Assembly (NCBI RefSeq): GCF_012027495.1
Contig: NZ_SNUK01000003.1
Span: 186,001-250,000, forward strand
Direction: 5' to 3'
Source: Thermococcus sp. JdF3
GTDB lineage: Archaea > Methanobacteriota_B > Thermococci > Thermococcales > Thermococcaceae
DNA: 64,000 nucleotides
Of the stretch, positions 7,091 to 16,500 are shown piece by piece. A program made the position numbers and the translations under genes. The number at the start of each line of letters is the position of its first letter. Positions within the stretch are counted from its first letter, which is position 1. The notes below the pieces were generated by a model. It saw only the letters and a list, made by a program, of their open reading frames with translations. It was not told the origin of the DNA and did not search any database.

Positions 7091-8146
7091 TCACCCGCTC
7101 TTCCCATAAATCTCGTTCAGTGCCTTCAGGAACTCGCTGGCGGTAACCACGTCCCTCACGTCGATGTGCTCGTTCTTGGTGTGGGAGATGTCGAGGTTTC
7201 CGGGGCCGAACACTATGGTTCTGGTTCCGTTGTACATGAAGTTTATGGCATCGGTCCAGCTCCTCATCCCGCCGAACTCGTCTATCTCCGTGACTTCCAT
7301 CGCCTTCTTCGCCAGCTGAACTATCTCCTCGTCCGGCTCCAGCCGGTAGCCGTCCCATATCTCGGTGTACTCGTACTTCAGCGTGTACTCGTCGAATATC
7401 GGGTCGAGCAGGTCGAGTATGTCCTCTACCTCCTGCTCGGGCAGAAGCCTCGCCTCAAGCCTTCCCCTGCAGAGGGCGGGGATTAAGTAGACCGGGTTCT
7501 CACAGACCAGCTCCTGGATTCCGATGTGAGGGTCGAAGAACTCGCCCCTGGCCTTGAAGGGCTCGAGCTTCTTCATCTCCTCCAGCATCTTGTAGGTCTC
7601 CTCTATCGCGTTCACCCCGCTCTCGGGGCACGCTCCGTGGGCCTCTTTGCCGTCCACCTCGAAGTAGGCCTCGATGTTGCCCGCGTGGGCTATGTGAACC
7701 TCCAGGTCGGTCGGTTCCAAAACGACGGCCATCTTTGGCTTGTAGCGCTCCATGAAGAGCGCACTCCCTTGGCCGCCCAGCTCCTCGTCGCTGACGAAGA
7801 CTATGCCGACGTTGAGTTCCTTCCCTTCCCTGCGGAGGTTCTCCAGCATGAGGAGTATAGCCGCCGCCCCGCCCTTGATGTCGCTCGCTCCGGTTCCGTA
7901 GACGATGTTGCCCCTCACGAAGGGCTCCGCGCGAATCGGTATCGTGTCGATGTGAACCTCATAGAAGAGCTCGGCCTCGGGGTTGACGACGAGGTCGATG
8001 ATCTGCCCGTCGCTCTCGATATGGACGTCGTAGTTCAGTTTGTGGAGGAACTCCATTATGTGGAGCATTATCCTGTCTTCCTCCCCGGATGGGGAGGGTA
8101 TCTTCAAAAGCTGAAGGAGTATCTCCTTCGCGCGCTCGGTTTTCAT
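7091..8146 (-). CDS. M20 family metallopeptidase / deacylase (ArgE/DapE/LysK-like)
   Basis: This 351-residue protein is a two-metal M20 amidohydrolase. Recognisable ligands and catalytic residues are YEVHIDT (metal His, catalytic Asp), GASDIKGG (bridging Asp), SDEELGG (catalytic Glu pair), VLEPTD (metal Glu) and the C-terminal SHTKNEH (metal His). A dimerisation domain lies between them. Members release amino acids from acylated precursors such as N-acetylornithine, succinyl-DAP or LysW-lysine. The gene stands alone here, away from any lysW or arg genes, so the substrate is open. ATG 8146 follows GGTGACCCAA and is preferred over the in-frame GTG at 8155. A TATA box shared with the divergent gene lies at 8179-8186. 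Confidence 0.85.
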   Translation of the reverse strand: MKTERAKEILLQLLKIPSPSGEEDRIMLHIMEFLHKLNYDVHIESDGQIIDLVVNPEAELFYEVHIDTIPIRAEPFVRGNIVYGTGASDIKGGAAAILLMLENLRREGKELNVGIVFVSDEELGGQGSALFMERYKPKMAVVLEPTDLEVHIAHAGNIEAYFEVDGKEAHGACPESGVNAIEETYKMLEEMKKLEPFKARGEFFDPHIGIQELVCENPVYLIPALCRGRLEARLLPEQEVEDILDLLDPIFDEYTLKYEYTEIWDGYRLEPDEEIVQLAKKAMEVTEIDEFGGMRSWTDAINFMYNGTRTIVFGPGNLDISHTKNEHIDVRDVVTASEFLKALNEIYGKSG

Positions 8147-8178
8147 TTGGGTCACCTAATTCAACCTCCGCGGTTGAG

Positions 8179-8186
8179 TTTATAAA
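8179..8186. promoter_or_regulatory. Shared palindromic TATA box
   Basis: TTTATAAA is its own reverse complement and lies 33 bases ahead of the M20 start on one side. On the other side it is about 26 bases ahead of position 8209, where the folded leader of the metallo-beta-lactamase gene begins. It can serve both directions. Confidence 0.55.
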
Positions 8187-8201
8187 CATCCCCCGCGTAA
8201 T

Positions 8202-8275
8202 TCGAGGGGGTGATGAAGAGTTTGACCCCTCCCGACGGGGTTTGCCCTCCGTATGAGGAGGCGGTCCTCCCTCGA
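8202..8275 (+). ncRNA. Structured leader (three-way junction candidate) before the MBL-fold gene
   Basis: The stretch between the TATA box and the GTG at 8297 can fold into three stems. P1 is TCGAGGG (8202-8208) with CCCTCGA (8269-8275). P2 is GACCCC (8224-8229) with GGGGTT (8237-8242). P3 is GCCCTCC (8244-8250) with GGAGGC (8257-8262) closing the loop GTATGA. The ribosome site GGAGGTGA at 8285 lies just beyond P1. I match it to no known riboswitch class. The predicted transcription start (about 8209) would cut off the 5' arm of P1, so P1 needs a slightly earlier start. Confidence 0.35.
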
Positions 8276-8296
8276 GCCCCTTTTGGAGGTGAAAGC

Positions 8297-9016
8297 GTGA
8301 GGATAAGCTCCATCGAGGAGTTCCCCCGCGAGATAGTGCCCGTTGAGATTCCTCCCCACACCACGATGCTGAGGGGCATAGGCTGGGACTCGAACGTCTA
8401 CCTGGTGAGGGACGGGAGAGAGGCCCTCGTAGTGGACACCGGCACCGGCGTTAACTGGCACGTCTACGCTGAAATCTGGGAGAGGGAAGGTCTCCTCAAC
8501 GGCGTTGAGAGGGTCACGATATTCAACACCCACGAGCACTTCGACCACGTGGGCGGGAACATGGCCCTGGCGGACTGGCTGAAGAGGAAGGGCATTGAGG
8601 TTCTCTTCGCCGCCCACGAAGCCACGGCAAAAACGCTGGAGAAGGGAGACGACTACGTGATTCTGGCCTACTCCTACGGAAGGAGGTTTGAACCGCAGAA
8701 GGTTGATCTCCACATGAGGGAGGGCGATGCGCTCAAGGTCGGCTCACTGGAGCTTGAGCTGATTCACACGCCCGGCCACACGGCGGGAAGTTCGTGCCTT
8801 TACCTGGACGATGGTGAGACGAGGGTGATGTTCACAGGGGATACAGTCTTCAACGGCACGGTTGGAAGGACGGATCTGCCGACAGGGAACGGCTGGAAAC
8901 TTCAGGAGAGCCTCGAAAGGCTCAGGGATTACGACGTTGATTTCGGTCTTCCTGGACACGGATGGGTCATAAAGGACTGGAGAGAGAACATCGATGAAAT
9001 CCTGGGGTGGCTCTGA
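8297..9016 (+). CDS. Metallo-beta-lactamase fold hydrolase (glyoxalase II-like)
   Basis: This 239-residue protein has THEHFDHVGG (HxHxDH zinc motif, about residue 80), HTPGHTAGS (third metal His), FTGDTVF (bridging Asp) and LPGHGW near the end. That makes it a complete two-metal MBL hydrolase of the hydroxyacylglutathione hydrolase type. Such enzymes cleave thioesters or phosphodiesters; the substrate is unknown. GTG 8297 sits behind a strong GGAGGTGA. An in-frame GTG at 8210 would add 29 residues, but that stretch is better read as a folded leader. The stop overlaps the ATG of the UPF0248 gene (TGATG), so the two are translationally coupled. Confidence 0.88.
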   Translation: MRISSIEEFPREIVPVEIPPHTTMLRGIGWDSNVYLVRDGREALVVDTGTGVNWHVYAEIWEREGLLNGVERVTIFNTHEHFDHVGGNMALADWLKRKGIEVLFAAHEATAKTLEKGDDYVILAYSYGRRFEPQKVDLHMREGDALKVGSLELELIHTPGHTAGSSCLYLDDGETRVMFTGDTVFNGTVGRTDLPTGNGWKLQESLERLRDYDVDFGLPGHGWVIKDWRENIDEILGWL

Positions 9017-9279
9017 TGCGGAAGGGCTCCGTGAAGGAGGTTCTCGCGAAGCTCAAGTACGACCCGAGGGAGGACGAAGGGGACTACTACATCGTTATCG
9101 AACATCGCGGGGCCTACGGGGATATAAAAAAGATCCCCGTCGAGATGATAGAGCTCGGTCACGGCTACTTCTTTGTCGGGGACGCCCAGATACCCTACCA
9201 CCGCATTCTGAGGGTCGTTAGAAAAGATGGAGAGGTAATATGGGAGACCAGAAAGGACAGGAGGGGAGAGAGTGATTGA
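9016..9279 (+). CDS. UPF0248 (DUF504) family protein
   Basis: This 87-residue protein has the features of the archaeal DUF504/UPF0248 family: basic N-terminus MRKGSVKEVLAKLKYDP, then the VIEHRG segment and the GDAQIPYHRILRVV core that gives the family its conserved IPxHRI motif. Function is unknown; a small basic beta-rich fold suggests nucleic-acid contact, but that is conjecture. The start at ATG 9016 overlaps the stop of the MBL gene, and its own stop overlaps the GTG of the TatD gene by 8 bases, so all three are one operon. Confidence 0.85.
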   Translation: MRKGSVKEVLAKLKYDPREDEGDYYIVIEHRGAYGDIKKIPVEMIELGHGYFFVGDAQIPYHRILRVVRKDGEVIWETRKDRRGESD

Positions 9280-10030
9280 TGCCCACGCCCACTTCGAGTT
9301 TTACAAGAAGGACGCACCGAAGATCATAAAGGAGTGCCGGAAGGATCTCGCCGCTGTGGTGGACTCAATCACCGAGTACAGGAAAACCCACGTCTGGAAG
9401 AGCTGGGAGATGCTCAGGCCGTACTTCGGCTTCATCTTCCCCACCCTTGGGTACCATCCGAACGAGGCCAGAAGGGGCAACTGGGAGAAGGTGAAGCGGG
9501 TTGAGGAGTTCATACTGAACCACAGGAACGAGATAGTGGCGATAGGAGAGATAGGGCTCGACTACCACTACGCGGAAAACGAAAGGCAGCGGGAGAACCA
9601 AAAGGAAATTTTCCGGTATTTTCTGGAGTTTGCCGCCGAACTCGACCTCCCGGTTGTCATACACGCCAGAGAGGCCGAAAGGGAGGCCTTTGAGATGGTT
9701 CAGCGCGCGGGCGTTAGGGCGTACTTCCACTCCTTCGCCGGGAGCGTTGAGCTGGCGGGGGAGATAGCGGAAAACGGGCACCCCATCGGGATAAACACGG
9801 GGATAGTTTTCATCCCAGAGGTAATGGCGGCGGCGAAGGCAGTTGAAGTCGAAAACATGCTGGTGGAAACGGACGCTCCCTACATGAGTCCCATCAAGGG
9901 GGAGAGAAACAGACCGTGCAACGTCCGCGTTGCCATTGAAGAGGTGGCAAAGCTTAAGGGCATGGAGTTTGAGGAAGTCGAGAGGGTCACCGAGAGGAAC
10001 GCGGTGAGGTTCTTCAATCTGAGGCTGTGA
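9272..10030 (+). CDS. TatD-family metal-dependent hydrolase
   Basis: This 252-residue TIM-barrel hydrolase begins at GTG 9272 with the HxH metal motif MIDAHAHFE. It continues with GEIGLDYH (metal Glu), PVVIHAR (metal His), YFHSFAG (His) and ETDAPYMSP (catalytic Asp). These are the five hallmark sites of the TatD/YcfH family, whose members are 3'-5' exonucleases or deacylases. It overlaps UPF0248 by 8 bases and is followed after 9 bases by a small unknown gene. Confidence 0.88.
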   Translation: MIDAHAHFEFYKKDAPKIIKECRKDLAAVVDSITEYRKTHVWKSWEMLRPYFGFIFPTLGYHPNEARRGNWEKVKRVEEFILNHRNEIVAIGEIGLDYHYAENERQRENQKEIFRYFLEFAAELDLPVVIHAREAEREAFEMVQRAGVRAYFHSFAGSVELAGEIAENGHPIGINTGIVFIPEVMAAAKAVEVENMLVETDAPYMSPIKGERNRPCNVRVAIEEVAKLKGMEFEEVERVTERNAVRFFNLRL

Positions 10031-10039
10031 GGTGATGGT

Positions 10040-10336
10040 ATGGCGATCGATATACCCGAGGTGACGGAGGTCAGGAACCTGCTGGAAGAGCTTGGAGAGG
10101 GGGCGCTAATAGCGAGGCTCGATTCGTTCGTGACCCTCAACGAGGGGCTTGAGAGCAAGAAGGGCGAGGACTTCATAAAGGTCTCGATACTCGGCTTCTT
10201 GGAGGGCATAACCACGACCCTTATGATGAAATACCCCGAGAACGAGCGTGTGGCCGGGCTCCACGAGCGGATACGGGCCAGGCGGGCGGAGCTGGACGAA
10301 CTTTTCAGAAAGCCGGCGATGCAGAACCTGAGGTAA
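10040..10336 (+). CDS. Small helical Thermococcales protein, function unknown
   Basis: This is a 98-residue, soluble, mainly helical and charged protein. It may belong to the Thermococcales DUF3216 group, but I hold that loosely. There is no metal or nucleotide motif. ATG 10040 follows GAGGTGATGGT, a good ribosome site, 9 bases after the tatD stop, so it is the last gene of the MBL-UPF0248-TatD operon. Confidence 0.7.
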   Translation: MAIDIPEVTEVRNLLEELGEGALIARLDSFVTLNEGLESKKGEDFIKVSILGFLEGITTTLMMKYPENERVAGLHERIRARRAELDELFRKPAMQNLR

Positions 10337-10568
10337 GTCAGCCAGCCAAAAAAGGTGCACACCGGGGGGCGCATACGTCCCGGGATGCCTTGCTGTATAT
10401 TTTCCAACATTTCGCAGCCTCACCAAAAGCCTATTATACCTTAAACTCGTTATATGAAGTATACGTATCCGACACAGGAGGGGCCCTAACTGTTGCCTCC
10501 AATCAAGGCCCCTCTAATCACCCTCACACACCCGACAGCTAGGGTCTCTTCTTCGAGAAGGTGAGAAA
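10337..10568 (+). promoter_or_regulatory. Intergenic region: operon end, promoter and hairpin leader of the giant gene
   Basis: After the operon there is an imperfect CCGGG/CCCGG hairpin near 10362-10383. TATA-like ATTATAC (about 10432) and TTATATG (about 10450) would start transcription around 10460-10480. The leader then holds a perfect 8-base stem, GAGGGGCC (10478-10485) with GGCCCCTC (10507-10514), and a small hairpin CTTCT-TCG-AGAAG (10548-10560) touching the GGTGA ribosome site of the giant gene. Leaders this long are unusual in this window. Confidence 0.5.
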
Positions 10569-13500
10569 ATGAGAAAAAGGGTTATATTTCTTATTTACCT
10601 CCTCTTAGCCTCCTATCTAAACGTGGGCTTCGTCGGCGTTTCCCATGTTGTCGGGGCCCAGGAAACGTACGTTTTTCAGGACGACTTCAACGACAACAGC
10701 CTCGATACGGATAAGTGGACAGAGGATGTTGTCGGTAGCGGGAACAGCTACACCGAAGCAAACGGAGAAGCCCAATTCATTACCTATGGGCATCAGGGAA
10801 TCGAGAACGGGCATGCGTTCCTTCGGAGCTCTATGATTCCCATAAACAACTGGAGTTACGTTATCTTCTCGGGAAGCTGGAAGTTCACAGATCCGGGAAC
10901 AGCAGAGATGTGGTTCAGGATTTATGACACTAACTCTGGCAACTACATCGGTGTACGCTATGTCAGCTGGCCAGCGGATAAGATAACATACGACCGGCCT
11001 GAGGGCTCGATAACGAACTATAGAGCCATTCCCAGAGATTACGTCACATTCAAGGTAGTTCTCTACAAGGATCACTTCGAATACTGGGAGGGCGGGAGTT
11101 TGGTCAAGACAGTGCCAACCACAGGCCTGGAGAACGCAACAAACTTCCAGCTGGTTATAGGAGGCTGGGACTATTCTTCCATCTACTCCCACATGTACTT
11201 TGACAACGCCGCGGTTGAGTACGAGCCGGCCCTTCCGGAGGACGAGCCCCTTGAGGTGACCATCGTTTCCCCGGAGGAAAGGGAGTACGACACGTCCGTG
11301 ATAGACCTGAACGTCACCGCCAACAAGCCGGTTGATGAGTGGCGCTACTCGCTCAACAGTGGAGAGAACGTGACGTTCACCCCGAACACCACCATAACGG
11401 CGCCGAACGGGGAGAACCTCCTCGTGGTATACGCCCTGGCCGGCGACGAGAGAGGAATGGCTCAGGTGAACTTCTATGTGAACGCGAGCGAGGAAGACAC
11501 AACTCCGCCGGGAACCGTTGAGAACCTCACCCACGAGGTTGGGACCGACTATATACACTGGACGTGGAAGAACCCGGAGGATGAGGACTTCGAGACTGCC
11601 CTCGTTTACATCGACGGGGAGTTTCAGGGCGAGACCGACGAGGGTGAGTGGTGGCTCGACGAGCTGTCACCGGGCGAGACCCATACGATTGGAATCCTCA
11701 CGAGGGATTATTCCGGGAACGTGAACACCACCTGGGTGAACGACACGGCAACGACGCTCACACCGGCCGAAACCGTCTACGTAAACGAGAGCGGCTGGTG
11801 GTACGAGGGAGGCGAGCTGAACCCCAGCGAGACCCCGCTCCAGGACGGCATAGACGGGGCTGTCAAGGGCGGGACGGTAATGGTCCTCGCCGGGACGTAC
11901 CCGGAGAGCGTCGAGGTGGACAAGCCCCTGACCGTGGAAACGGGCGAAAATGCCCGCGTAACCGGCGACGGCTCCGAATGGGAGAACGGGAAAAAGCCGG
12001 TCTTCTACGTGAGTTCGGACAACGTCACGCTGAGGGGGTTTGAGATAGACTCGTCGGTTTCCAACATCGGGGTCTGGCTCGATGACGTGGGGAACTGCAC
12101 GGTCGAGAACAACAATATCATCATAAGGGAGGCCGGGGAGAGCGAGCGCTACGGAATCTACCTCAGCTACGGTGGAAATCACGTGGTCAGGAACAACGAG
12201 GTGAGCGTCTCGGGCTTCCAGGGGGTCGGAATCTACGTCTACGAGACGGACGGCGAAAGCGACGTTTACGGGAACACCGTTGTAACTGAGGGCGACAGCG
12301 CCGATGGGATAGAGGTGTTCTACTCCTCGGCACGGGTTTACGACAACACGGTCTCGATAAGCGGCGTGGGGGAAACCCCCGGCTACGCGCTCTATCTGTA
12401 CCTGGCGGAAGATTCCTCGATAGACAACAACGGACTGACGACCAACCTGTCGGAGGAGAACGCGTGGGCGATACTCGTTATCGGGGAGTTCAAAGGTTCG
12501 CTGAGCGGAAACAGGATAAACGGAGTACAGACTGAGATAGTCTGCCCTGAAAACTGTCTCCTGAGGGGTGTTTCGCCGGAGAACAGACCCGCTCCCCCGG
12601 AGGGCTACGGGGACGTTGGGGAGTACCTGGAGATAGACGCCGATTCCTGGCTCCATCTGGGCCTTTACTACGACGATTCATCGCTGGGAGGCCTCAGAGA
12701 GGACACCCTGGAGATATGGCGCTTCAATGAGGACTGGACGCTCGATGGGACGAGCGGAGGGAGCCTGGACACATCGAAGAACCTTGTCGAAGCGAACCTG
12801 ACGCAGTTCAGCATCTTTGCCCCGCTGGCCCAGGAGGAGAACGACGTTACGCCTCCGGTTCTGACCTTCGTTGAGCCGACTCCAGAGAATGGTGCCCTCA
12901 TCGGATACTCCCATGTAGTTATCAACGTCACCTCGAACGAGAACCTAAGTGAAGCCCTCATCGAGTTCGATGGAGCAAACCACACCATGCTCGGCTCCGG
13001 GAGGAACTGGCACTACGAGGCCGACGTTTCGGACGGGGTTCACACTTTCAAAGCTTACGGGACTAACTTAGCTGGCAACAACGGAACGAGCGAGGGACGG
13101 AGCTTTGAGGTTGACACGAAGGCACCGGAATACTCGGAGGTTGGGCAGGACAAAGCTGGAATCCCACCCGGAGGGGAGCTTCACGTTCACGCCCTCTGGA
13201 GCGACCCGCATCTCAGCTACGCGAGGCTCGTCACGAACGCAACCGAGGGAGGGGCATGGGACTGGATAGACGATACCTTCTTCGAGGGGAGCGAGGGATG
13301 GAGCAACTTCACGATTTCAACCGAGGGGCTTGATCCGGGTCTCTACTGCTGGCGCATAGAAGCATCGGACTCCCTGGAGCACTGGAACTCGACCCCAACC
13401 GAGTGCTTCCGGCTTTATGAGCCGCCGGAGATAGTTTCTCACTCCCCCGAAAGCCCCGTCGAGAGCTACGTCGGCGATACCGTGACTTTCAGCATAACCG

Positions 13501-16500
13501 CGAGCCAGGTCGTGAACGTCACATGGTACCTCGACGGGAGCCCCGTGAAGACGGAGCAGAACGTCGAAACGTCCACCTACACCAACTCCGACGCTGGAGA
13601 GGGCGAGCACGGGGTAAGGGCGGCGGTAGAGAACGCCAACGGCTCGGCGAGCCAGTTCTGGGCGTGGTACGTCTATCCGAGGCCGGGCCTCACGGTGAGC
13701 TTCGTCGAGCCAACGCCGGAAAACGGGGCAAGGCTCAACGTGAGAACGGTGGTTATAAACGTCACCTCGTCGCTCGACCTTGAAAGCGCAACCCTCGAAT
13801 GGAACGGCGTCAACGAGAGCATGAGCGGCTCCGGAAGAAACTGGTGGGCAACCAAGGAGAACCTCGCCGATGGAACCTACACCTTCCGCGTTTACGGCTC
13901 GGCCGACGGAGTTAGCAACGCCACCGAGGAGAGAACGATAGAGATAGATGCAACGGCCCCGGGGTTCATCGAATACGGCCAGAGTTCGGACGAGGTTCTT
14001 GAAGGGGAGAGCATTGAGGTATTCGCGAGGTGGAGCGATGCCCATCTCGACGGGGCCGTTCTGGTGACGAACGCGACCTTCGTTGATGGAGCCTTCGTCT
14101 GGAGCGAGGTTCCTCTCGAAATCGCCGGCGGCTGGAGCAACTGGAGCATAAACACCGACGGGAACTTCGCGGGGAAGGTCTTCTGCTGGTACATCAGGGC
14201 AAACGACACCTTCGGGAACGAGAACGAGACACCGGAGCTGTGCTTCCGCGTCGGGGAAAGGCTGAGGATAATCTCATTCTCCCCAGAGGGCAATGAGGTG
14301 GAGCTTCCCCACAGCGGGACAGCGGTCTTCTCGGTGGAACTCAACCAGATTGCAAACGTCACGTGGTTCGTTAACGGGACGGAGGTTTTTGAAGAGGTAG
14401 GAAACGAATCCACGTACACGAACTCGACCCTGATTCCGGGCCTCTGGAACGTGAGCGTCATCGCCGGTAACGGGAACGGTCTCGCGAGGCACTGGTGGCT
14501 CATGAGGGTAAGGAGACCAGAGGCACCCCTTGATGTGATCATCACCGCGCCCGGGAACGGGTCGAGGGTGAAGGGGAACCATGTGGAGGTCAGGGTTGAG
14601 GCGAACAGGGAGCTCTCATCGGCGGTTCTGGAGCTGGACGGAGTAAACCACACGATGCTCGGCTCCGGAAAGAGCTGGAGCCTGAACGTTTCCCTGACTG
14701 ATGGTCACCACGTCATCAGGGCGTACGGAACGGACGAACGCGGAAACGGGGCAGCGAGCGGGGAGGTGGCTTTTGACTCCGACGGAAAGCCTCCGGAAAT
14801 AACGGTGAACTGTCCGGGGGAGGTGGACGAGGGGACATCGGTGACCGTGGAAGCGGTGATAAACGACGTCCACCCGGACAGTTACAGGGTGTACCTTGAC
14901 GAAGCCCTCCAAGAGGAAGGAGGGTACCCCAGCAACTCCACGCTCAGATTAACCTTCCAGGCCTCCGAACCCGGAATCGTGGAATACAGGATCTGGGCCA
15001 ACGACACCTTCGGATGGGAGAGCGAGAAAACCGTGGAGATTAGGGTGAGGGACAGAACGCCTCCGGCCCTTGCCCTGCTCCCGCCCACCCCGGAGAACGG
15101 CTCGATTCTGAACGAGAGCACGGTGGAGTTCAGGCTGCTCTCGAACGAGAACCTTTCGCAGGCCCTGCTTTACCTGAACGGGACCGCGTACGAAATGAAC
15201 GGCTCCGGAAGGAACTGGAGCCTGTCGATGGCGCTTGAGGACGGGGAATACAGCTTTTACATCGAGGCCTCGGACATAGAGGGCAACACCAACGAAACGG
15301 AGCGCAGAACCTTCAGGATTGACACCACCCCGCCAGCGCTCCGGTTCGTCCCGCCAACACCGGAAAACGGCTCCCTCATCAACACCTGCACATTCACTGT
15401 CACGGTAAACGCCAGCGAGCCCCTCGGCTCTGCCGTCCTGGAGATGGACGGAGGGAACTTCACGATGTCAGGATCGGGGAGGCTCTGGAGCTACACCGGA
15501 GAGCTCTGCTCCTCCGATGGTGAATACTCCTTCATGGTTTACGGCACCGACCTTGGGGGCAACAGGGGAACGAGCGGGAGGAGGACAATAGCGGTCGACT
15601 CAACCCCGCCGCTTATTGAATGGGTGCATGGGAGAAACATGAGCCCCATCGCGCCGGGAACCTTTGAGGTGGAGAGGCTCTCCAGAGCGTCCATCGAGGT
15701 GAACGCCACCGACGAGCACCCGCTGGTCTACGAGGTCTACCGTAACCCGCTTCCGAACCTGCTGGAGCCGCCCGTATGGAGAGGAAGCTACGAGAGCGGT
15801 GTTCCCTTTGGCTTCCCTGTCAGGACCCGGGAGGTGGGGGATGATGTTTACCTCATCGTCGTGAGGGACAGGGCAGGGAACGAGGCCAGGCTTAGATACA
15901 CGGTTCACGTCGTCGATACCACTCCGCCAGAGCCGGTTGCAGACCTGACGGTCAGCACGAGCACTTCGGGGTTCACCTCAAGGTGGAGGAACCCCACCAA
16001 CGATGACTTCGAGAGGGTTGAACTGTACCTCGATCCGAAGGAGATTGAGGGCGAGAAGGGAGAGAAGGTCATGGACTGGAACTCCTCACTCGTTGCCAAC
16101 CTCACGGGGGACCCGGGTGAGGAAATGGAGTTTTCGATGAACCTCGCCCACGGGAGGCACGTCCTGTACGTGAGGACCTTCGACAGATACTGGAACATCG
16201 GAAAGCCGGTGAGTATAGCTTTCACGGTGCCACTGCCAAACTTTGTGATTTACTACGTGAAACCCACCCCCGAGAACGGAACTGTCCTTGAGAGCGAGGT
16301 TCGGGAGGTCACGGTGGCTGTGGCATCGAGCGTATCGCTCAGGGAATGTCAGGTTACCTGGAACGGTGTATCGCTGCCGGCTGGGGTGACCAGGAACGCC
16401 TGCAGGGCGAGGTTCACCGTTATCCCCGGCGGAGAGTACAGCTTCTCGATATCGGCGACGGACGTGTACGGAAGAACCGCAAGGACTACCGTCCGGAGGT

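Noticed and set aside
8210-8275. GTGATGA as a box C of a C/D guide RNA
   Set aside because: No CTGA box D or D' follows at usable distances; a folded leader explains the segment better.
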